Part shown: piece after piece, positions 43,419 to 52,891 of the stretch | How the letters are laid out: each line of letters starts with the position of its first letter | Numbering within the stretch: position 1 is the stretch's first letter | Assembly (NCBI GenBank): GCA_913774665.1 | Contig: CAJYHN010000012.1 | Coordinates: 1 to 64,000, forward strand | Source of the DNA: an uncultured Microbacterium sp. | GTDB taxonomy: Bacteria > Actinomycetota > Actinomycetes > Actinomycetales > Microbacteriaceae | Direction: 5' to 3' | Length of the DNA stretch: 64,000 bases | The notes under the pieces: generated by a model | Database searches by the model: none | Seen by the model: only the letters and a program-made list of their open reading frames with translations | What the model was told of the DNA's origin: nothing | Translations under genes and position numbers: made by a program

Positions 43419-46400
43419 TCAGCCGATCGCCCGGCGGCGGCGCTTCAGAGCCGCCCCGATCAGCACCGCGAGGAGTCCGAGCGCGAGGGCCGCACCCGAG
43501 ACCACGCCACCGGTCACCGCCAGCGGCGACGGGGTCTGACCGGCCTGTCCGCTCGGAGCCGCGGGGACGACGGGGGTGGCGCCACCGCCGGCGGCCCTGA
43601 CCTCGACACCCACGGCGGCCTCGACCCCGCCGATGCGCGCGATCACGCGATGTGCGCCGGCGGGGGTGTCCGCGGGGAGGGTGACGTTCACGAGGAACGC
43701 CCCGCCGGCATCGGTGCGGACCGCGCCCAGCCGCACCGGAGTGGAGCGCAGTTCGAGCTCCCCGTCGGCGTTCGCGGGCCAGCCCGTTCCCGACACCGTC
43801 ACGACGCCCCCGGCGACGAGGTCGCCCGAGACGGTGAGCGTGGGATCGCCCGCGTTCGCGCCCACCGCGGTCGATCCCGTCCCGCTGATGTTGCCGGCCG
43901 CGTCGACCGCTCGGTACGACACGGTGGTCGCCCCCGCACCGACGCTCACGACCGCCTGCGCACCGGGCACCTCCGTCCAGGTCGCCGCGTCGCCGAGGCG
44001 GTACTCCAAGCGCGCCACCCCCGATCCGCTGTCGCTCGCGGCGAGCGTCACCGTGCGGGCGGCGGCATCCACCGTGGCCGTCGTCACCGGGGCGCTGCGG
44101 TCGAAGGCGACCTTGGCGGTCACCGGCGTCGAGACCTTCTTCGACGCGTCGGTCGCCCGGAACGCGAGATTCCAGGTTCCCTCCGCCGGGGTCACCGCGC
44201 CGGTGTACGTCGTCCAGGTCTCTCCCCCGTCGGCGCTGACCTCGAGGCGCGGCGCCGGGTCGACGTCGTCAGTCGCCGACGCCGTGATCGACGGCTGCGT
44301 CACGTACCAGCCCGCGGCACCGTCCGCGGTGGCGGGCGTGGTCTGGAGCGTCACCGTGGGCGCCGTCGTATCGGCCGCGCGGGTGTGCATCCGCACGAAC
44401 GTCACCGAGTACGGCTCGAACGAGTGCGTGAAGGCGCTCGAGACCGGCATCTGCGAGGTCTTCGGGGCCACCGGCGTCGACGTCGCCGTGTTCAGCGCCG
44501 TCGGGGCCGCCTGCAGGGTGGTCACGTCCGCCGTCGGAAGCACGGCGATCCCCCCGAGATCGACCTTCGTCACCGCGGCCTTGGCCTGGGCGTTGACGAC
44601 CTTCAGGATCACGTCCCCGGTCTTGTCGTCCGTGGTCATGACCTGGGCGAACGGTTCGACGGCGGTGTTGGTGAACTGTCCCTGCTGCACGCCGTCGGCG
44701 AAGAGGGTCACCTGCGCGCCGCGCACCTGTACGCGCAGGTCGTAGGTTCGACCGGTCTCGACGCGGGGGGTGCCCGTGTCGGCGACGATCGACTTCGCGC
44801 CACCGACGGCCTTCTCCACGACGCTGCGGGTGTTCCCCCACCCGCCGAGGTTCCACCACAGATAGTCGGCCGACCCCTTCACGCCGAAGCCGACGAGGAA
44901 GCCCTCGGCGCCGGCGAGCTTCGTGGCCTTCAGCGAGACGTCGTAGTCGGTGGCGGTCAGGGCGGGACCGGCGACGAGGGTGTTGTTCGCCGTGGTCGAG
45001 GACTGCACGTAGCTGCCGTCGGCGGCGGACCACGAACCCGCGCCCGCGAGTTCGGTCCATCCGTCGTCGTTCTTGTCGGCGAAGTCGTCGGAGAAGAGCG
45101 TCTTCCCGTCGGGCGTCGTGACCTTCACGTCGTCGTAGCGGGCCGAGGTGCTCCAGGTCGAGAGACCCACGGCCCCCGAGACGGTGGTGGATGCCAGATC
45201 CCCGCCCGCCGTGGTCGGAACGACCCGGTCGCCGACATTGCCCATGAAGAGCTTCTGGACCTCGTAGTTCGCCGAGCCCCACACCTGGTCGCGGTCGAAC
45301 CAGATGAGGTCGGGGCGCCACTGCACGTTGCTGGTGTCGGCCAGCAGCGGCGCGTACGACGCCATCTTGACCACGTCGGCGTTGCGTTCGAGGCCCGTCA
45401 TGTACGCGGCCTCGGACAGGGCGTTGGCGAAGCGGTTGTCTCGCGAGGCGTACTCGCCGATCCACACCTTGGGCCCGTTGCGATCGTACGAGTCGTAGCG
45501 CTGGTTGTTCGAGAGGAACCACGACGGGTCGCGGTAGTAGTGCTCGTCGACCATGTCGACCTTCTCCGCCCTGTTCTGCTGCCAGTGCTTCTCGAAGCTC
45601 GCGCCCTCGGCGTCGGGGCCGGAGTTGCTGATCAGGATGATGTCGGGGTACTTCGCCGTGATGGCATCCCGGAACTTCACGAAGTTCGCCATGAAGGCCT
45701 CGGGGTAGTTCTCCTCGTTGCCGATCTCGATGCGGTCGAGGGCGAAGGGAGCGGGGTGCCCCATGTCGGCACGCAGCTTTCCCCAGGTCGTGGTCGCGTC
45801 GCCCCGGGCGAACTCGATGAGGTCGAGCGTGTCCTGGATGTGTCGCTGCAGCTGCGCCGGATCGGTCGCCTGCAGCGCCTGTCCGCACCCGTTCAAGAGC
45901 GCGGGGACGTCGGGGACGGGTTTGGCGCCGATGTCCTCGGCGAACTGGAAGTACTCGTAATAGCCCAGACCGAGCGACTGGTTGTATCCCCAGAAGTTGG
46001 CGTTGGTGGCGCGGGTCTCGACCGGGCCGACGCTGTCCTTCCACTGGTACGAGCGCGCACGCTCGTAGTTCGAGCCGGCCGAGTAGTCGGCGTGGCTGTT
46101 GACGTTGACGATGCACCCGCCCGGGAACCGCATGAACTTCGGGTGCAGGTCGGCGATCTTCTGCGCGACGTCCTTGCGCAGACCGTTGGTCCGGCCCTGG
46201 AAGGTGTCGTGCGGGAAGACCGAGACCTCGTCGAGGCGCAGCGTCCCGGTGCCGGCGGCCTGGACGAGCACGCGGGCCGCGTCGGTCGTGGCCGTCGCCG
46301 TCACGGAGCCGCGGTACTTCACCCAGCCGTCGCCGCCCACGGTCGCCGTGAACGGGTTCGACAGCGTGGTGCCGTCGGCCGAACGCAGCACGAGCGAGAC

Positions 46401-48926
46401 GGGGGTTCCGGCGGTCGCCGTGGTCCGCGCCCAGAACGACACGTCGTAGGCCGCGTCTTTCGTGAGGGCCACCCCCGTGTCGAAGCCGGCGTTCTCGACG
46501 CCGTAGCTCCCGGCCCCGCTGCGCAGGTCGAGCTGCAGGTACGTGCGGTTGCGTTCATTCATGCGCTTGTCGTCGTTGACGGGCTGTGCCGAGCCCGCAC
46601 CGCCGCCGAGGGCCACCGGCGTCCACGCGGTCATCCCCGTGAAGCCCCGATTGTCCACGGGCAGGAACTCGAACGAGCGGTTGCGGACGAGCTCGGCGTA
46701 CAGGCCGCCGTCGGCCGCGTTGTTGATGTCCTCGAAGAAGACGCCGTACATCGCGTCGTCGATCTCGGCGCCCTTCGCGCTCGGGTCGGCCGTGATCGAG
46801 AAGTCCGCCGTCTCATCGGTCGGATACGCCGCGAGCAGTCTCTGCTGCTCGGCCGCGCTGATCGGCAGGACGGTTCCGTGTCGCGGACGCGCCGGGAGGG
46901 TGGCATCCAGAACCGAGGTCCAGGTGCCCGACGCGATGTCGCGGGTCTCGAACATCAGGTAGCCCTGACCGCCGTGGTAGCTCGGTTGGTCGATGAGCAT
47001 GAACCAGTGACCGGCCTCGGCGTTGTCGGCGAACACCGTGGGGCCCTCGCCGTTGGTGAACGTGCCACCCCAGGGGTTGGGCTGTCCGACGCCGATCTGC
47101 TCCTTCACGAGCTGCCAGCCGGGGCTCGACGTCGTGGTCGGGAGCGATCCCGTGACCGTGGCGGTGAGCGAGGTCGAGCGCTCCTGGCGCACGGTCATCG
47201 ACGCCTCGTCCTTGATGAAGCGGTAGTAGGTGTCTCCGTCGCGCACCACGGTGGCGTCGATGGTGCCCTTGCCCGCACCGCGCTTGACGTCGACCCACGG
47301 CTTCGGCTCGCTGAAGGTGACGAAGTCGCGCGTGGTGACCATCATCATGCGGTTGTACGTGTCGGCCGCCTTGCGACCCGCGGTCGAGGCGCTCGGGTAG
47401 AGGTTCGAGGCCCAGTAGACGACGTACTCCCCGCGGTCGGCGTCCCACGTGGCCTCTGGCGCCCAGGTGTTGCCCGCGAACTCGCTCGAGACGGTGATCT
47501 GGCGCAGAGGGCTCCACGTCGTGAGGTCGTCGGACTGCCAGACGTTGAGCTTGCGGCTGCCGACTTCCTGCGCGCGGCCGAAGTCGCCGTTGTAGAGGTC
47601 GAACATGTTCAGGTCGGTCGACAGCATGTAGAAGCGGTCCCCGTCCGGTGAGCGCATGACGAAGGGGTCGCGAATGCCCTTCTCCCCCTGGTCCGAGGTG
47701 AGCACGGGCTTGCCGTCGTTGAGGGTGAGCCAGTTCTTCGGGTCGTCCCCGCGGCTCGTGGCGAACGAGATCTCCTCGTCGGTGGTGGTGCTCTCCCCCG
47801 TGAAGAAGGGGAAGAAGTAGCCCTCGAGCTTCTGCGCCGCCGGCTTCGGCTGCACGATGAGCTCGATCTCGCGAGTGGTCTCGCTGGAGCCCTTCGCGAT
47901 CGTGGCGCGCAGCTTCACGGTCACGGCGGCGGACCCCGTGGCGGGTCGGGTGACCTCGCCCGTGGCGGTCACGACCTGCGCATTCGACGACGACCAGGTC
48001 ACCGTCGTCCCGTTCGCCCCGGTCGTGGGCAGCGTCACGTTGCCGCGCACGTCATCGGCATCCGGGATCGAGAGGGCCTGCGCCGCGGTGTCCACGTCCT
48101 GCTGGTTCGTGGGGGTGCCCTGTGCGACGAGCGCCGCGACGTCGTCGTCGCTGAGCGCGCTGTCGAAGATGGCGACGTCGCGGACGCCGCCCTTCCACAC
48201 GCGGTCGGGGTACGAGGAGCGCCCGATGTAGGCGACCAGGCCCGAGCCGAACTCGGCGACCGAGCGCGAGGTGGCGACCGTGCCGATCTTGGTGCCGCCG
48301 AGGTAGGCGGTGATCGAGGTCGGGGTGATCACGGTGGTGTACAGCGCCCACTCGGACGTGGCGGAGGGGCCCGGGATGCCGCGGGCTCCGTCCGTCGGCG
48401 CGATCCCCCGCTCGAGGGTCCAGGGCTGCGCGATCCGTGGTCCGTCCGTCAGCACCGATTTGACCTGGCCGGCCGGATTGGCGGGGTTGAGCAGCCAGTA
48501 CTGCTGGGGGAGGTTCTCGGTGGTGCCGAAGAACATCGCCGCCTGATTGCCCGCACCGGTGCGGTCCTGGAGCCACGCCGAGACGGTGACGGTGCTCTTG
48601 CCGTCGAAGAGGCCCGTGGGCAGTTCGACGTAGGCGGCCGAGGAGCCCGAGGCTCCGCCGGGCAGCGAGAGGGCGTCTCCGTCGACGCTCGAGCCGGTGC
48701 CGCGGATGACCGCGTCGTGTCCGTGCCCAGAGGAGTCGGGGACCGCGGTTCCGGTCGTCGCGGCGAAGTCGTACGACGCCAGCGGCGTGGGCAGCGGGGC
48801 TGCCGAGGCGGCGACGGCGGGGACCAGGCCGCTCAGGACGACGGCGGCGACCGCGACGAGCGAGCCCGCGCGCCGCGCGATGCCCCTCCGGGTCCGGTCC
48901 TCGGAAACGGGTCGTGGCAGCACCAT
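43419..48926 (-). CDS. Cell-wall-anchored bimodular GH43-GH51 arabinan-degrading enzyme
   Basis: 1835 residues starting MVLPRPVSED; a 96-codon extension upstream is not coding-like. Order: signal peptide 1-43; LamG-like domain ~47-265; atrophied Ig-like domain ~275-360; GH43 five-bladed propeller ~368-705 with D420 (GIRDPFV), E491 (WAPEATW) and D557 (GTIDATV); GH51 barrel ~706-1240 with an inserted carbohydrate-binding-like segment ~800-905, acid/base E1071 (EIGNEENYP) and nucleophile E1158 (WIGEYAS); a concanavalin-like insert ~1265-1420 within the GH51 beta domain; then Ig/OmpL47-like repeats, and a wall-sorting tail LAVTG (1802-1806), hydrophobic helix and KRRRR. LAxTG is the class E sortase signal. 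Likely releases arabinose from arabinan or arabinoxylan at the cell surface. Confidence 0.9.
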   Translation of the reverse strand: MVLPRPVSEDRTRRGIARRAGSLVAVAAVVLSGLVPAVAASAAPLPTPLASYDFAATTGTAVPDSSGHGHDAVIRGTGSSVDGDALSLPGGASGSSAAYVELPTGLFDGKSTVTVSAWLQDRTGAGNQAAMFFGTTENLPQQYWLLNPANPAGQVKSVLTDGPRIAQPWTLERGIAPTDGARGIPGPSATSEWALYTTVITPTSITAYLGGTKIGTVATSRSVAEFGSGLVAYIGRSSYPDRVWKGGVRDVAIFDSALSDDDVAALVAQGTPTNQQDVDTAAQALSIPDADDVRGNVTLPTTGANGTTVTWSSSNAQVVTATGEVTRPATGSAAVTVKLRATIAKGSSETTREIELIVQPKPAAQKLEGYFFPFFTGESTTTDEEISFATSRGDDPKNWLTLNDGKPVLTSDQGEKGIRDPFVMRSPDGDRFYMLSTDLNMFDLYNGDFGRAQEVGSRKLNVWQSDDLTTWSPLRQITVSSEFAGNTWAPEATWDADRGEYVVYWASNLYPSASTAGRKAADTYNRMMMVTTRDFVTFSEPKPWVDVKRGAGKGTIDATVVRDGDTYYRFIKDEASMTVRQERSTSLTATVTGSLPTTTSSPGWQLVKEQIGVGQPNPWGGTFTNGEGPTVFADNAEAGHWFMLIDQPSYHGGQGYLMFETRDIASGTWTSVLDATLPARPRHGTVLPISAAEQQRLLAAYPTDETADFSITADPSAKGAEIDDAMYGVFFEDINNAADGGLYAELVRNRSFEFLPVDNRGFTGMTAWTPVALGGGAGSAQPVNDDKRMNERNRTYLQLDLRSGAGSYGVENAGFDTGVALTKDAAYDVSFWARTTATAGTPVSLVLRSADGTTLSNPFTATVGGDGWVKYRGSVTATATTDAARVLVQAAGTGTLRLDEVSVFPHDTFQGRTNGLRKDVAQKIADLHPKFMRFPGGCIVNVNSHADYSAGSNYERARSYQWKDSVGPVETRATNANFWGYNQSLGLGYYEYFQFAEDIGAKPVPDVPALLNGCGQALQATDPAQLQRHIQDTLDLIEFARGDATTTWGKLRADMGHPAPFALDRIEIGNEENYPEAFMANFVKFRDAITAKYPDIILISNSGPDAEGASFEKHWQQNRAEKVDMVDEHYYRDPSWFLSNNQRYDSYDRNGPKVWIGEYASRDNRFANALSEAAYMTGLERNADVVKMASYAPLLADTSNVQWRPDLIWFDRDQVWGSANYEVQKLFMGNVGDRVVPTTAGGDLASTTVSGAVGLSTWSTSARYDDVKVTTPDGKTLFSDDFADKNDDGWTELAGAGSWSAADGSYVQSSTTANNTLVAGPALTATDYDVSLKATKLAGAEGFLVGFGVKGSADYLWWNLGGWGNTRSVVEKAVGGAKSIVADTGTPRVETGRTYDLRVQVRGAQVTLFADGVQQGQFTNTAVEPFAQVMTTDDKTGDVILKVVNAQAKAAVTKVDLGGIAVLPTADVTTLQAAPTALNTATSTPVAPKTSQMPVSSAFTHSFEPYSVTFVRMHTRAADTTAPTVTLQTTPATADGAAGWYVTQPSITASATDDVDPAPRLEVSADGGETWTTYTGAVTPAEGTWNLAFRATDASKKVSTPVTAKVAFDRSAPVTTATVDAAARTVTLAASDSGSGVARLEYRLGDAATWTEVPGAQAVVSVGAGATTVSYRAVDAAGNISGTGSTAVGANAGDPTLTVSGDLVAGGVVTVSGTGWPANADGELELRSTPVRLGAVRTDAGGAFLVNVTLPADTPAGAHRVIARIGGVEAAVGVEVRAAGGGATPVVPAAPSGQAGQTPSPLAVTGGVVSGAALALGLLAVLIGAALKRRRRAIG

Positions 48927-48983
48927 GCTCGCCCTCCTCGACGATGGGTGTCCGGCGGGGGCCGGCGAAGTGGAAGCAACTCG

Positions 48984-49087
48984 ATGTGAGCGCTCACTAT
49001 GCGCAATCTTGGAGGCGGCTGGGAATGCTGTCAAGAAGCATTTCGAATGCCGTGCCGTCGAAGGATCGAGAATGTGAAGCCTCACAT
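48984..49087. promoter_or_regulatory. Two LacI-type operators between the GH43-GH51 and CE7 genes
   Basis: ATGTGAGCGCTCACTA (48984-48999), whose core GTGAGCGCTCAC is a perfect palindrome, and ATGTGA-AGCC-TCACAT (49072-49087). Both share ATGTGA-N4-TCAC, and their centres are 88 bp apart, in the 265-bp gap of two divergent carbohydrate genes. This suits LacI-family repression of both, possibly with looping. No LacI gene lies in the window. Confidence 0.65.
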
Positions 49088-49191
49088 ATTTCGCCGACGA
49101 CGGAGAAGACACGCGCCCCGGAAGGGGGTCGCCGCCCGCGGCGACGCCACGCGTTGCTACTGTCGGTTCGCCCCGGACACCAGGAGGAACC

Positions 49192-50169
49192 ATGGCCGTC
49201 ACCTTCACCGACATGCCGATCGAGCTTCTGCGGGCTTACCGTCCCGCCCTCGACGCACCGGCCGATCTCGAGGCGTTCTGGGCGACCACGATCGCCGAGG
49301 CGCGCGCAGCGGCTCACCCCGCCACCCTGACCCCGATCGACGCCCCCGTGCGCGCCGTGAGCGTCTCGGACCTGACCTTCACCGGCTTCGACGGCGACGA
49401 GATCCGCGGCTGGGTCGTGCGCCCGCACGGCGACGCGCTCCTGCCCGCCGTCATCGAGTACATCGGTTACGGCGGCGGCCGGGGCCTGCCCGGAGAGCGT
49501 CTGAACTGGGCGACCGCCGGCTACGTGCACGTCATCATGGACACCCGCGGCCAGGGGTCGACGTGGAGCGTCGGCGAGACCCCCGACCCCCACGGCTCCG
49601 CGGCCGCGTTCCCGGGCGTCATGACGCGCGGCATCCGGGATCCCCACGACTACTACTACCGCCGGCTGTTCACCGACGCCGTGCGCCTGGTGGACGTGGT
49701 GCGCGAGCTCCCCGGGGTCGACCCCTCGCGGGTCGCCGTCACCGGCGGCAGCCAGGGCGGGGGGCTCTCGATCGCCGCGGCGGCCCTCGCGGGCGACGCG
49801 GTCGCCGCGGTCCTCCCCGACGTGCCCTTCCTGTGCGACTTCCCGAACGCGATCACGCGCACACCCTCGGCACCGTTCACCGAGATCACGCGGTATCTCG
49901 CGGTGCATCGCGACGACACGGCGAGCGTGCTCCGCACCCTGTCGTACGTCGACGGTGCGATCCTCGCCCGACGCATCACCCAGCCCGCGTTCTTCTCGGT
50001 CGCCCTCATGGACGACGTGGTGCTGCCGTCCGGCGTCTTCGCCGCCTTCCACGCCCTCGCGTCGGACGATGCAGCCATCGAGGAGTACCCCTACAACGGC
50101 CACGAGGGCGGCGGACACCGCCACTGGATGAAGCAGGTGGCCTGGCTCGACGCCCGCTTCGGGATGTGA
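49192..50169 (+). CDS. Acetylxylan esterase / cephalosporin-C deacetylase family (CE7)
   Basis: 325 residues with an excellent AGGAGGAACC ribosome site. Removes acetyl groups from xylo-oligosaccharides or other small acetyl esters. CE7 landmarks: VIEYIGYGGGRGLP, MDTRGQGSTW (the RGQ motif), GGSQGGGLS with nucleophile Ser, Asp in ALMDDVVLPSG and His in NGHEGGG. No signal peptide, as usual for CE7, so it acts on imported material. Divergent from the wall-anchored arabinan enzyme and probably co-regulated through the two LacI-type sites. Confidence 0.92.
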   Translation: MAVTFTDMPIELLRAYRPALDAPADLEAFWATTIAEARAAAHPATLTPIDAPVRAVSVSDLTFTGFDGDEIRGWVVRPHGDALLPAVIEYIGYGGGRGLPGERLNWATAGYVHVIMDTRGQGSTWSVGETPDPHGSAAAFPGVMTRGIRDPHDYYYRRLFTDAVRLVDVVRELPGVDPSRVAVTGGSQGGGLSIAAAALAGDAVAAVLPDVPFLCDFPNAITRTPSAPFTEITRYLAVHRDDTASVLRTLSYVDGAILARRITQPAFFSVALMDDVVLPSGVFAAFHALASDDAAIEEYPYNGHEGGGHRHWMKQVAWLDARFGM

Positions 50170-50182
50170 TCGCGCGCCCGCG

Positions 50183-50743
50183 TCACTCCCAGATGCTGGG
50201 CGCCGGACGCTTCGTCGACGGGAGGGCGGAGCCCGCCGCCCAGTCGTGCACCCACGGCTCGATGTCGGGCAGGCCCTCGGGGCGCCCGACCGCGGCGAAC
50301 AGTTCGTCGTGCGGGACGGTGCCCCCCGTGCGGCGGAGGATGCGCGCGCGGATCATCGCGCGGGCGTAGATCTCGCCCTTCACCAGCGCGCGGTGCTCGA
50401 GGTACACCGCCCGGTCGTCGTGGCCGATCAGTCGCGTCTCGAGCTCGAAGCGCTGCCCCAGCTCGAGGGAGCGGCGGAACGTGATGGTCTCGGCGGCGAC
50501 CACCGCGTACCAGCCCTGCTTCGTCATCGCCGCGAGGAGTCCCGTGCGAGTCAGCAGGTCCCAGCGCCCGAGGTCGAAGAGCGACAGGTAGCGGCCGTTG
50601 TTCAGGTGCCGCAGCAGATCGATGTCGGTGGGGAGCACCCGGATGGACATCCGCGCGACCGTGTTGGGGTCGAGGGGGCCTTCACGACGAAGGCGACGGC
50701 GGGCACGAGCGAGCACCAGCAGGGTGCGCCAGAGGACGTTCAC
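50183..50743 (-). CDS. Acyl-CoA thioesterase-like hotdog protein
   Basis: 186 residues from a GTG giving VNVLWRTLLVLARARRRLRR, the usual beginning of this family; in-frame GTG 50770 and ATG 50821 are further upstream and less typical. The 4HBT hotdog fold is marked by DIDLLRHLNNGRYLSLFDLGR, where the family Asp is the likely catalytic residue, and TFRRSLELGQRFELETR. Predicted to hydrolyse acyl-CoA thioesters. Its stop lies 13 bp from the stop of the convergent esterase gene. Confidence 0.82.
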   Translation of the reverse strand: MNVLWRTLLVLARARRRLRREGPLDPNTVARMSIRVLPTDIDLLRHLNNGRYLSLFDLGRWDLLTRTGLLAAMTKQGWYAVVAAETITFRRSLELGQRFELETRLIGHDDRAVYLEHRALVKGEIYARAMIRARILRRTGGTVPHDELFAAVGRPEGLPDIEPWVHDWAAGSALPSTKRPAPSIWE

Positions 50744-50885
50744 GAGGGCCGAGCGTAGCGATTCGACCACGGAACGGCGATGTCGTTGTGCGTCATCGAC
50801 AACGTCGGCGCGACAGCGCATAGCGCATCCGACGGCCGATCCGCCCCGATTTCACCCGCGCCGACGCCGCGCGTAGAGTCGCGCC

Positions 50886-51392
50886 ATGACTGCGGAAGCC
50901 CGAACCGACATCGTCGTCCGTCCGGTAAGAGATGTGGATGCCGAGGCCCTCGGTCGCGTGCACGCCACCTGCTGGCACGAGACCTACGACCACCTGATCA
51001 GCAAGGCCGCCCTCGAGGCCGTCTCGCCGCGACGCATGGCCGAACTCTGGACGCATTGGGCCGCCCAGGGCGAGGACTACCGCATGCACGCGGCCCTCGT
51101 CGACGGCGAGATCGTCGGCTTCGTCGGCTCGGGCCCGGCCCGCGACGACGACGCTCCCCGTGATCGCGAGCTGTACTTCATCTACCTGCTCGACGCGTAC
51201 CACGGCACCGGCATCGGCCAGCAGCTCTTCGATGCCGCGATCGACGGCGGCGAGGGCGCGTACTTGTGGGTCGCCGACGACAACCCGCGCGCGCACCGGT
51301 TCTACCAGCGCAACGGGTTCACCCTCGACGGCGCCTCGCACACCGAGCCCTTCCTCGGTGAGGAGCTCACCGAGGTGCGCTTCGTCCGCTGA
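50886..51392 (+). CDS. GNAT family N-acetyltransferase
   Basis: 168-residue GNAT-fold acyltransferase. Motif A with the acetyl-CoA loop is [20 protein letters not shown] and motif B is [20 protein letters not shown]. The N-terminus [28 protein letters not shown] is typical of small actinobacterial members. It precedes cofE with a one-base gap, so the two are probably co-transcribed, though no functional link is evident. Confidence 0.9.
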   Translation: MTAEARTDIVVRPVRDVDAEALGRVHATCWHETYDHLISKAALEAVSPRRMAELWTHWAAQGEDYRMHAALVDGEIVGFVGSGPARDDDAPRDRELYFIYLLDAYHGTGIGQQLFDAAIDGGEGAYLWVADDNPRAHRFYQRNGFTLDGASHTEPFLGEELTEVRFVR

Positions 51393-51393
51393 C

Positions 51394-52170
51394 GTGCTGC
51401 AGATCTGGGCCCTCGACGGCATCCGCGAGATCACCCCGGGCGATGACCTCGTCCAGGTGATCGTGGATGCCGTCTCCGCGCGCGCAGACGTCGACTCGAC
51501 CCTGCGCGACGGCGACATCGTCGTGGTCACCAGCAAGGTCGTCTCGAAGGCCGAGGGGCGCATCATCCGCGCCGACGACCGCGAGGACGCCATCACGCGC
51601 GAGACCGTGCGGCTCGTGGCATCCCGCACCTCCCCCACCGGGCACGTCACACGGATCGTCGAGAATCCGCTCGGCATCGTCTCGGCCGCCGCCGGGGTCG
51701 ACGCGAGCAACACCCCCGAGGGCACCGTACTGCTGCTGCCCGTCGACCCCGATGCCTCGGCCCGCGCCCTCGCGACGGGGCTGCGCGCCGCAACCGGAGC
51801 GCACGTGGGCGTGATCGTCACCGACACCCTCGGGCGCGCGTGGCGCGAGGGCCAGACCGATCACGCGATCGGCGCCGGCGGCATCCACGTGTTCGAAGAC
51901 CTCCGCGGAACGACGGATGCCGAGGGCCGCCCCCTCGTGGTGACCCTGCCCTGCGTCGCCGACGAGATCGCCGCTGCCACCGACCTCGTGAAGGGCAAGG
52001 CCGCGCGCCGACCGGTCGCGATCGTGCGCGGACGTGCGGATCTGGTGGGCGACCTCGACCTGCCCGGCGCCCGCTCGATCGTGCGCGACCCCGCGCGCGA
52101 CATGTTCCGCCAGGGCGCCGACGAGGCGTACGCCGAGGGCTTCGCCGCGGGGCGGGCCGCCGCGGACTGA
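51394..52170 (+). CDS. cofE: Coenzyme F420-0:L-glutamate ligase
   Basis: 258 residues, GTG start one base after the GNAT stop. Adds L-glutamate residues to F420-0 with GTP. The family signature is visible as [68 protein letters not shown] and [14 protein letters not shown]. The length matches stand-alone CofE, without the nitroreductase half of actinobacterial FbiB. No other F420 biosynthesis gene lies in the window. Confidence 0.9.
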   Translation: MLQIWALDGIREITPGDDLVQVIVDAVSARADVDSTLRDGDIVVVTSKVVSKAEGRIIRADDREDAITRETVRLVASRTSPTGHVTRIVENPLGIVSAAAGVDASNTPEGTVLLLPVDPDASARALATGLRAATGAHVGVIVTDTLGRAWREGQTDHAIGAGGIHVFEDLRGTTDAEGRPLVVTLPCVADEIAAATDLVKGKAARRPVAIVRGRADLVGDLDLPGARSIVRDPARDMFRQGADEAYAEGFAAGRAAAD

Positions 52171-52294
52171 GCTCGCGGGTCGGCCTACCGCGCAGGGGTC
52201 GTGGCGCTGTCGCGTCGGCGAGGTCGCCCCGGCTCGGTGCACCGTGCCGACCGGTCCCGCGGTGCCCGCGGTCCCCGCGAGCCGGAGCGGGCCG

Positions 52295-52891
52295 TCAGCG
52301 CACTCCGCGCGCCGCGAGGGCTTCACCGAGCTGGTCGGCGTGGCGCAGCGCGAGCACGAGGAACGGCAGGACCGCGACACGGAGCGACGGTCGCACACCC
52401 CGCGCCCGCTGCGCCTCGCGCACCTCTGCGGCCAGTCGCGCCAGGACGGGGACCGTCGTCATCGTCACCGCGAACAGCAGCGCCGCGCGCTCGGCATCCA
52501 CTCCGATCCGCCCCAGCGGAGCGAGTCCGCGCTCGAGGGCGTCGAGCATCGCCTCCGCCCGCGTCGTCAGCGGCAGCAGCGTCGCGACGAGCAGAGCCGC
52601 CGTCACACGCGCCGTGTTCGCGACGGCGGGCTCGACGCCGAGGAAGATCAGCTGCCCCACGGCCGTGACGACGACGACCCAGCGCAGGGCCCACGCCTGC
52701 CGCCAGAGCTCCCGCGCCTCGACGCCCGAGACCACGACGCACGTCAGCGCGACCGCCACCGCGACCCCCGCGGCCCAGAGAGTCGTCGGCAGCATCGCGA
52801 TGGCGAGAGCGATCGCGGCCACCGCGAGCATCTTCGGACCCGCGGGCAGGCGATGCACGATCCCGGTCCCGGATCGGGAGCCGCTCAGCAT
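52295..52891 (-). CDS. bioN: ECF transporter transmembrane subunit BioN
   Basis: 198-residue membrane T-component of the biotin ECF transporter. About five hydrophobic helices (MLAVAAIALAIAMLP, AAGVAVAVALTCVVV and others) and the two Arg-containing coupling motifs ARG in EAQRARGVR and EALAARGVR that contact the ATPase. Start overlaps the bioM stop by 7 bp. Last gene of an operon headed by bioY. Works with BioM and BioY in the cytoplasmic membrane to import biotin. Confidence 0.88.
   Translation of the reverse strand: MLSGSRSGTGIVHRLPAGPKMLAVAAIALAIAMLPTTLWAAGVAVAVALTCVVVSGVEARELWRQAWALRWVVVVTAVGQLIFLGVEPAVANTARVTAALLVATLLPLTTRAEAMLDALERGLAPLGRIGVDAERAALLFAVTMTTVPVLARLAAEVREAQRARGVRPSLRVAVLPFLVLALRHADQLGEALAARGVR

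Noticed and set aside
42075-47651. 1858-codon plus-strand frame over the arabinanase gene
   Set aside because: Antisense to a gene with clear signal peptide, two glycosidase domains and sorting tail; Arg/Gly/Asp-rich composition is the usual shadow in G+C-rich DNA.
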